Positions 58,799-64,000 of a DNA stretch of 64,000 bases are shown piece after piece. Location: the NCBI GenBank assembly GCA_963799395.1, contig CAWCWZ010000040.1, positions 1 to 64,000 on the forward strand, written 5' to 3'. Both the position numbers and the translations under genes were made by a program. How positions within the stretch are numbered: the stretch's first letter is position 1; every line of letters starts with the position of its first letter. The stretch comes from Bog-752 sp963799395 (GTDB taxonomy: Bacteria; Actinomycetota; Thermoleophilia; UBA2241). Below the pieces are notes generated by a model. It saw only the letters and a program-made list of their open reading frames with translations. It did no database searches and was not told the origin of the DNA.

Positions 58799-61794
58799 CA
58801 GCGCGCCCCGCCGGGGCTCGGCTCCACGGGCGGGCCCGGGTCGGCGCCGCCGGCCGCCCCGGAGGCCGCCCCGATGGCGTCGGCGACACGTTCGAGCCGC
58901 AGAGCCCGCGACGCCTTGACGAGGACGGCGCTGCCCGGGGCGATCGCCCCGGGCAGCGCCGCCAGGCACTCTTCGACCGTCGGGTACCACACCCCGCCTT
59001 CGGACTCCTCCAGGTAGTGACGCGCGAGCGGGCCGACGGCCAGCACGCGGACGCCCCTGGCGTCCGCGTGCCGGCCGACCTCACGGTGGAAGGCCGCGGC
59101 GCCGGCGCCGAGCTCGAACATGTCGCCGAGGATGGCCACGCGCGGCCGCTCGCCGGCCACCTCGCAGAGGTGGTCGATCGCGGCCTTCATCGACAGCGGG
59201 TTGGCGTTGTAGGCGTCGTTCAGCAGCAGGCCGCCGTGGGGCAGCTCTTCGAGCCGGCCGCGCAGGGCCGAGAACTCGACGCAGCGCGCCCCCGCCTTCG
59301 CGTCCTCGAGGTTGTAGCCGATCGCGATGAAGGCGCCGATGGCCGCCAGGGCGTCCTGCAGGTAGTGGCCGCCGCTGAAGCTGAAGTCGAACGCGGCCCG
59401 GCGCCCGAAGGCGTCGATCAGGGCGTGCGTCTCGTAGCCCCGGACCTGGGCCTCGGCCACGCAGACGTTGGCGCCCTCGCCGCCGAACGTGACGAGGCGA
59501 CCGGTGTGGTAGCGCAGGTGGGGCTCGAGGAGGGCTTCGTCGGCGGGCACGACCAGCGCGCCCTTGCCCAGGTCGGCGATGATCTCGGCCTTGGCGGCGG
59601 CGACCTCCTCGATCGTGCCGACGAGCTCGAGGTGGACCGGGGCGATGTTGGTGATCACGGCGACGTCGGGTTTGACGATGGCGGCGAGCTCGGCGATCTG
59701 GCCGCGACCGCGCATGGCGAGCTCGCAGACGAGCACCTCGGTGGCCGGTTCGAGCTCGAACACGGTGAGCGGCACGCCGATCTCGTTGTTGTGGTTGCCG
59801 CTCGTGGCCACCACCCGCGCGACCGGCCCGAGGAGGGCCGCGAGGATGTCCTTGGTCGAGGTCTTGCCGACGCTGCCGGTGACGGCCACGACGGTGGCCG
59901 TCGAGCGGCGCCGCACGGCGGCCGCGAGGGCGGCGAGGGCGCGCTGGCCGTCGTCGACCACGATCCGCGGCGTGCCGGCCCGCATGGCCGACGCCGTGCG
60001 CTGCTCGACGACGGCGGCGACCGCGCCGGCGCCGAGCGCGACGCCGGCGAAATCGCCGCCGTCCAACGACTCGCCGCGCAGCGCCACGAACAGGTCGCCG
60101 GGTGATGTCGTGCGGCTGTCGATGGCGACGCCGCTCGCGACGGCGCGCGGATCGCCGGCCTCGAGGCGGCCGCCGCAGGCGGCCGCCGCCTCTTCGAGGG
60201 TCAGGGGGATCACGCGCCCGCCGCCGCGCCGCCCGCACGCCGCCCGCCACACCGGGACGCGCCCGCCGGCGGGCCCATACCCCAGCGCGGCGAGCTCGTC
60301 GGCGGCGACCTCGCGGTCGTCGAAATGGATCGTCACGGGCCCCAGGATCTGGTAGGTCTCGTGACCTTTGCCGGCGATCACGAGCGCGTCGCCGGCCCGC
60401 GCCTCGCGCAGGGCCAGACGGATGGCCGCCCGCCTGTCGGGTTCGACCACGAGGCGCTCCCGGCCGCCGGCCGGAACGCCCGCGAGGACCTCGGCGATGA
60501 TCGCCAGAGGATCTTCGCCGCGCGGGTTGTCGGAGGTCAGCACGGCCACGTCGGCGAGCTCGGCGGCGACGGCGCCCATGAGCGGTCGCTTGCCGCGGTC
60601 GCGGTCGCCGCCGCAACCGAACACGGTGAGCAGGCGGCCGGCCGTGAGCCGGCGCACGGCGCGCAGCACGCTCGCGAGCGAGTCGGGCGTGTGCGAGTAG
60701 TCGACGAGCACACTGAAGGGTTGACCGGCACGCACGGGCTCGACGCGCCCGGGCACGCCGCCGGCCCCCGACAACCCCTCGCGCACGTCCTCGAGCGGCA
60801 GACCCATCGCCAGGGCGGCGGTCGCGGCGGCGAGCGCGTTGGCCACGTTGAAGCGCGCCGGAGTCTCGATCCGCACCGTCTCGCGCAGGCCGAGCCGCGA
60901 CGAGACGAGGGTAAAGACGGAGTGCTCGGCGGAGAGGATGAGGTCGATCGCGGCGCAGTCGACCGCGGCGCAGTCGACGGTGCCGCCGGCGTCGGGCACC
61001 GCGCCTTCGAGCGCGTAGGTCCAGAGGTCGGCGCCGTAGGCCTCGCGGCAGTCGTCGATCAGGCGACGGCCGTACTCGTCGCCGGCGTTCACGACCGCGG
61101 TCGCGCCCGGCCGCCGCCGCTCGTCGGGCAGGAACAGGAGCCGTTTGGCGGCGAAGTAGTCGTCGAGGGTCGGGTGAAAGTCGAGATGGTCGCGCGACAG
61201 GTTCGTGAAGACGACCGACTCGAAGGTGACGCCGGTCGTGCGCTCGAGCGCGAGGGCGTGCGACGACGCCTCCATGACGCACGATCGGTCGCCGCCGTCG
61301 ACCATCTCCCGGAACATGCGCTGCAGCTCGATCGAGTCGGCCGTGGTGAGCTTCGCGTCCCGTTCGACCCCGGCGATGCGGTTGACCACGGTACCCAGGA
61401 GGCCCGGCCGCAGCCCGGCCGCCGCGAAGATCCCCGCCAGCAGGTGAGCGGTCGTCGTCTTGCCGTTGGTGCCGGTGATGCCGGCGACCCGCAGCTCGCG
61501 CGTCGGGTCGCCGAAGAACAGCCCCGACATGAGCGCCATGGCGTGCCGCGCGCCCGGCACGACGACCTGGGTGACCGGCAGGGGCAGCGGTCGTTCGCAG
61601 ACGAGCGCGACCGCTCCGGCGGCGACCGCCGCGGCGGCGAAGTCGTGCCCGTCGGCCTTCAGCCCGGGGATGCAGAAGAAGAGCGACCCGGGAGCGACGT
61701 CACGGGTGTTGCAGGCCAGCGATCCGATCTCGACGTCGGGATCGCCGTCGATGCGGCCACGTTCAAGACCGGCGGCGAGAGCGGCTACGTTCAT
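58798..61794 (-). CDS. murE-murF: MurE-MurF in one continuous frame (bifunctional Mur ligase)
   Basis: A 998-residue frame with two Mur ligases. Residues 1 to about 510 are MurE: ATP loop GTNGKTTTAHL, NLSRDHLDFH, and SDNPRGEDP, the DNPR form that signals meso-diaminopimelate addition. Residues about 535 to 998 are MurF: GSVGKTSTK, SGNHNNEIGVPLT, LNDAYNANP, which adds D-Ala-D-Ala. The join is a Gly/Arg-rich linker (about residues 505-535) containing a GTG at the MurF start. In another frame a TGA overlaps that GTG, so a single indel would give two coupled genes. The MurE start is ATG 61794; the stop overlaps mraY. Confidence 0.93.
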   Translation of the reverse strand: MNVAALAAGLERGRIDGDPDVEIGSLACNTRDVAPGSLFFCIPGLKADGHDFAAAAVAAGAVALVCERPLPLPVTQVVVPGARHAMALMSGLFFGDPTRELRVAGITGTNGKTTTAHLLAGIFAAAGLRPGLLGTVVNRIAGVERDAKLTTADSIELQRMFREMVDGGDRSCVMEASSHALALERTTGVTFESVVFTNLSRDHLDFHPTLDDYFAAKRLLFLPDERRRPGATAVVNAGDEYGRRLIDDCREAYGADLWTYALEGAVPDAGGTVDCAAVDCAAIDLILSAEHSVFTLVSSRLGLRETVRIETPARFNVANALAAATAALAMGLPLEDVREGLSGAGGVPGRVEPVRAGQPFSVLVDYSHTPDSLASVLRAVRRLTAGRLLTVFGCGGDRDRGKRPLMGAVAAELADVAVLTSDNPRGEDPLAIIAEVLAGVPAGGRERLVVEPDRRAAIRLALREARAGDALVIAGKGHETYQILGPVTIHFDDREVAADELAALGYGPAGGRVPVWRAACGRRGGGRVIPLTLEEAAAACGGRLEAGDPRAVASGVAIDSRTTSPGDLFVALRGESLDGGDFAGVALGAGAVAAVVEQRTASAMRAGTPRIVVDDGQRALAALAAAVRRRSTATVVAVTGSVGKTSTKDILAALLGPVARVVATSGNHNNEIGVPLTVFELEPATEVLVCELAMRGRGQIAELAAIVKPDVAVITNIAPVHLELVGTIEEVAAAKAEIIADLGKGALVVPADEALLEPHLRYHTGRLVTFGGEGANVCVAEAQVRGYETHALIDAFGRRAAFDFSFSGGHYLQDALAAIGAFIAIGYNLEDAKAGARCVEFSALRGRLEELPHGGLLLNDAYNANPLSMKAAIDHLCEVAGERPRVAILGDMFELGAGAAAFHREVGRHADARGVRVLAVGPLARHYLEESEGGVWYPTVEECLAALPGAIAPGSAVLVKASRALRLERVADAIGAASGAAGGADPGPPVEPSPGGAR
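60949..60978. repeat. 15-nt direct tandem duplication in the MurE part
   Basis: Two exact copies of CGCGGCGCAGTCGAC, in frame, encoding a repeated VDCAA in the MurE central domain. A recent slippage duplication is likely. Confidence 0.8.
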
Positions 61795-61824
61795 GCGGGC
61801 CGATGATATCAGAACCCGCCGCGG

Positions 61825-63450
61825 TCACGGGGCGATCTCCAGCCGTTGCAGGGCGTAGCTCGCGATCTGGCGGAAGGCCGGCGCGGCCACGGTCCCGCCC
61901 CAGTAGGGGTGGGGCTCGTCGACGACCACGGCCACCACGAGCTGCGGGTCCCGGGCCGGCACCATGCCGATGAACGAGGCCACGTAGTTGACCTTGGAGT
62001 AGCCGCCGCCGTTGGGCAGCGCCTTCTGGGCCGTGCCGGTCTTGCCGGCGACCACGTAGCCGGGGATCTGCGCCTCGGTGCCGGTGCCGTCGGCGACCAC
62101 ATCGGAGAGCATGCTGCGCAGCTCGGTGGCGACGTAGGGGGTGACTATCCGCCGGCCGGGCTGGACCTTGTGCACCAGGGTGCCGACCTGGGCGGTGAGG
62201 TAGGGCGTCATCATCACGCCGTCGTTGGCGATCGCGGCGTAGGCGGCCACCATCTGGATGGGCGTGACCGAGATGCCCTGGCCCATGGGCACGTTGCCGA
62301 TGGTCGACGACCACCACTGGTCGCCGGGCAGCACGAAGCCCGGCACCTCGCCGGGAAAGTCGATGCCGGTCAGCTTGCCGAAGCCGAAGCGGGCGATCCA
62401 GTCGAGCAGGCGCTGCTTGCCGAGCCGTTCACCGATCGTGACCGCGCCGATGTTGCTCGACTTGGCGAGGATCTCGCCCACGTTCATGCGCTCCGTGCCG
62501 CGCAGCTCGGCGTCGTGGATCACGCGATCGCCGACGCGCAGGGCGGGCGGCAGCAGGAACGAGGTCGTGGGCTTGACGAGGCCGTCCGACAGCGCTCCGG
62601 CGATGGTGACCATCTTGAACGTCGAGCCCGGCTCGTAGGTGTAGATGACCGCCTTGTCGCCCTGGTCGGCCGGCGTCGCCCCGAAGCGGTTGGCGTTGAC
62701 GAGCGGCACGTTGGACATGGCGTAGATCTCGCCCGTCTTCGGGTTCTCGACGACCGCCGTGCCGCCCTTGGCGTGGTACTGGCGCACCGTCGCCGCCAGC
62801 ACCTGGTCGGTCATGAGCTGGATGCCGTTGTCGATCGTCAGGCGGACGTCGTCGCCCGCCGTCGGCGACACCGACGACATGACGCGCAGCGCCTGTCCGG
62901 CCGGGTCCTGCACGACCACCTGGCGCCCGGGCGTGCCGGCGAGCTGCTTGTCGTACCGGTACTCCATGCCGGCCAGGCCGTGACCGTCGATCCCGGCGAA
63001 GCCCACCACCTGGGCCGCCACCGTGTTCATCGGGTAGACGCGCTTCTCTTCGACGTAGCTGGCCACGCCCGGCAGGCCGAGCGCGGTCGCCTTGTCGGCG
63101 AGGGTCGGGTCGGCTTGCCGGTCGACGTAGGCAAAGCCGCTCTTCGGGTCGTCGATGGCGCGGTAGACCTTGCGCCACTTGAGCTTGAGCGCCGCGGCGA
63201 GCTCCCTGGCGGCCGTCCTTGGATCATCGAGCATGTACGGCGTCGCGTAGACGGTCTTGGCGGGGACGGAGGTGGCAAGCTCCGTGCCGCTGCGATCGAG
63301 GATCGAGCCCCGCTGGGCCGGCAGCACGACCGTGCGCACCTGCTGGTCGCGGGCGATGGCCGAGAGCTGAGCGTCGGCGGAGGTGAGAGCGATCGCCTTG
63401 CCGCCGATGGCCAGGAAGGCGACCACGAAGACGATGCGCAGCAGACGCAC
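61825..63450 (-). CDS. ftsI: Division transpeptidase (PBP, FtsI-like)
   Basis: Class B penicillin-binding protein cross-linking septal peptidoglycan, 541 residues. A single N-terminal helix follows a short basic segment; RGSILDRSGTELA marks the PBP dimerisation domain. The transpeptidase triad is intact: STFK (nucleophile Ser), SSN and KTGT. There are no PASTA repeats. The GTG start has no clear Shine-Dalgarno. Ends 30 nt before murEF. Confidence 0.95.
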   Translation of the reverse strand: MRLLRIVFVVAFLAIGGKAIALTSADAQLSAIARDQQVRTVVLPAQRGSILDRSGTELATSVPAKTVYATPYMLDDPRTAARELAAALKLKWRKVYRAIDDPKSGFAYVDRQADPTLADKATALGLPGVASYVEEKRVYPMNTVAAQVVGFAGIDGHGLAGMEYRYDKQLAGTPGRQVVVQDPAGQALRVMSSVSPTAGDDVRLTIDNGIQLMTDQVLAATVRQYHAKGGTAVVENPKTGEIYAMSNVPLVNANRFGATPADQGDKAVIYTYEPGSTFKMVTIAGALSDGLVKPTTSFLLPPALRVGDRVIHDAELRGTERMNVGEILAKSSNIGAVTIGERLGKQRLLDWIARFGFGKLTGIDFPGEVPGFVLPGDQWWSSTIGNVPMGQGISVTPIQMVAAYAAIANDGVMMTPYLTAQVGTLVHKVQPGRRIVTPYVATELRSMLSDVVADGTGTEAQIPGYVVAGKTGTAQKALPNGGGYSKVNYVASFIGMVPARDPQLVVAVVVDEPHPYWGGTVAAPAFRQIASYALQRLEIAP

Positions 63451-63579
63451 GCGCCCGTCGAGCGTGCGACGTACGCTCCCGCGGCCGGCGCGTCCGGCGC
63501 GGCCGCGGGGCCGGCGCGCAGCACCGCCTCGGTCGCCCGCCCGAGCCCGACCCTCCGCTGTGGCGCGCGCCGCTCGGCA

Positions 63580-63996
63580 CTACCGCCCCATGCGCGTCCC
63601 GGCGTGGCGCGGATGCACGGTGATGAACTGCGCCGAGGGCGAGACGATGAGATGGTACTTCTTGACGGCCACGTTGCGGACGGTGAGCGCCGACGACAGC
63701 CCGGCCGCCGTCTCGGCGAGCTGCTGGTTCTGGGCGTCGACCAGGCGGTACTGGCGCGCGACCGCGTCGGTCTCGAGGTTCTTCTGGACGACCGCGAAGC
63801 TGAGCGCCACGCGCCCCACCGCGAGGACCGCGAGCAGGACGCCGAACACGAGCAGGCGCGCGGGCAGGGACTGCAGGCGACGGCGCGGGGCGGGGGCGGC
63901 GCCGTGCCGGCGGCGCGGAGCGCCGACCGGCCGGCGCTCGGCGTCGTGCCGCTCAGGCGCCGGGAGCGGGCGCGCCGAGGCGCCCGCGGCCGCCAC
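63580..63996 (-). CDS. ftsL: FtsL-like division protein (may extend beyond the window)
   Basis: A 138-residue protein with a basic Pro/Ala/Arg-rich cytoplasmic N-terminus, one membrane helix (LLVFGVLLAVLAVGRVAL) and a short extracytoplasmic coiled coil (about residues 70-105). This is the architecture of FtsL. Sequence conservation in FtsL is low, so position before ftsI is the main support. GTG 63996 is 4 nt from the window end, so the true start may lie further out. 129 nt separate it from ftsI. Confidence 0.75.
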   Translation of the reverse strand: MAAAGASARPLPAPERHDAERRPVGAPRRRHGAAPAPRRRLQSLPARLLVFGVLLAVLAVGRVALSFAVVQKNLETDAVARQYRLVDAQNQQLAETAAGLSSALTVRNVAVKKYHLIVSPSAQFITVHPRHAGTRMGR

Positions 63997-64000
63997 CTCA

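Overview
The window is about 64 kb of very GC-rich bacterial chromosome. Genes are dense, 4-nt stop/start overlaps are common, GTG and TTG starts are frequent, and the DNA codes mostly on the minus strand. Three gene blocks point to a Gram-positive-type lineage. One is leuS-comEA-comEC ... holA/rpsT, lepA-hemW-hrcA-dnaJ-prmA-mtaB-yqeY-phoH-ybeY-dgkA-cdd-era. The second is a division/cell-wall (dcw) cluster ftsL-ftsI-murEF-mraY-murD-ftsW-murG-murC-ftsQ-ftsZ. The third is a Group III type phosphofructokinase gene. The high GC, the meso-DAP type MurE motif and the order itself suggest a deep-branching member of Actinomycetota. That placement is inference; no 16S or ribosomal operon is present to settle it.

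Layout. 1-2.6 kb: 3' part of a GAF/HD-GYP/GGDEF cyclic-di-GMP enzyme. 3-6 kb: a Fic AMPylase with an operator-like repeat array, tRNA-Leu(CAA), and a ferredoxin-NADP reductase-like flavoprotein. 6-12.5 kb: secreted lytic transglycosylase, methyltransferase, pyrophosphate-type PFK, UPF0104-type membrane protein, GT39 glycosyltransferase, deoC. 12.7-26 kb: a long minus-strand core operon for translation, RNA maintenance, heat shock and envelope (era back to murJ). 26-35.7 kb: rpsT, holA, a YxlEFG-like ABC set, comEC, comEA, leuS.

At 35.9 kb lies tRNA-Ala(GGC), followed by a lower-GC insert of about 1.7 kb (MarR regulator plus a glycosidase-like protein) with a truncated gene end on its far side. 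From 37.9 to 44.4 kb is an accessory block with three B12-binding radical SAM proteins, a GT-C glycosyltransferase and an unknown protein. 44.4-46.6 kb holds a DUF420-like protein, two STAS proteins and a zinc-ribbon protein. 46.9-64 kb holds secDF and the dcw cluster.

The envelope genes fit one pathway. MurC to MurF, MraY and MurG build lipid II; MurJ flips it; FtsW and FtsI polymerise and cross-link it at the FtsZ ring; the DgkA-PAP2 fusion probably recycles undecaprenyl carrier. MurE and MurF occur as one continuous reading frame.

A caution applies to the whole window. I count about 24 reading-frame breaks in otherwise well-conserved genes (lepA, leuS, murJ, murG, ftsW, hemW, mtaB, the radical SAM genes and others). 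About 21 are in the same direction (one extra base). This looks like residual insertion-type sequencing error rather than gene decay, so broken genes are annotated as single genes with the breaks noted.
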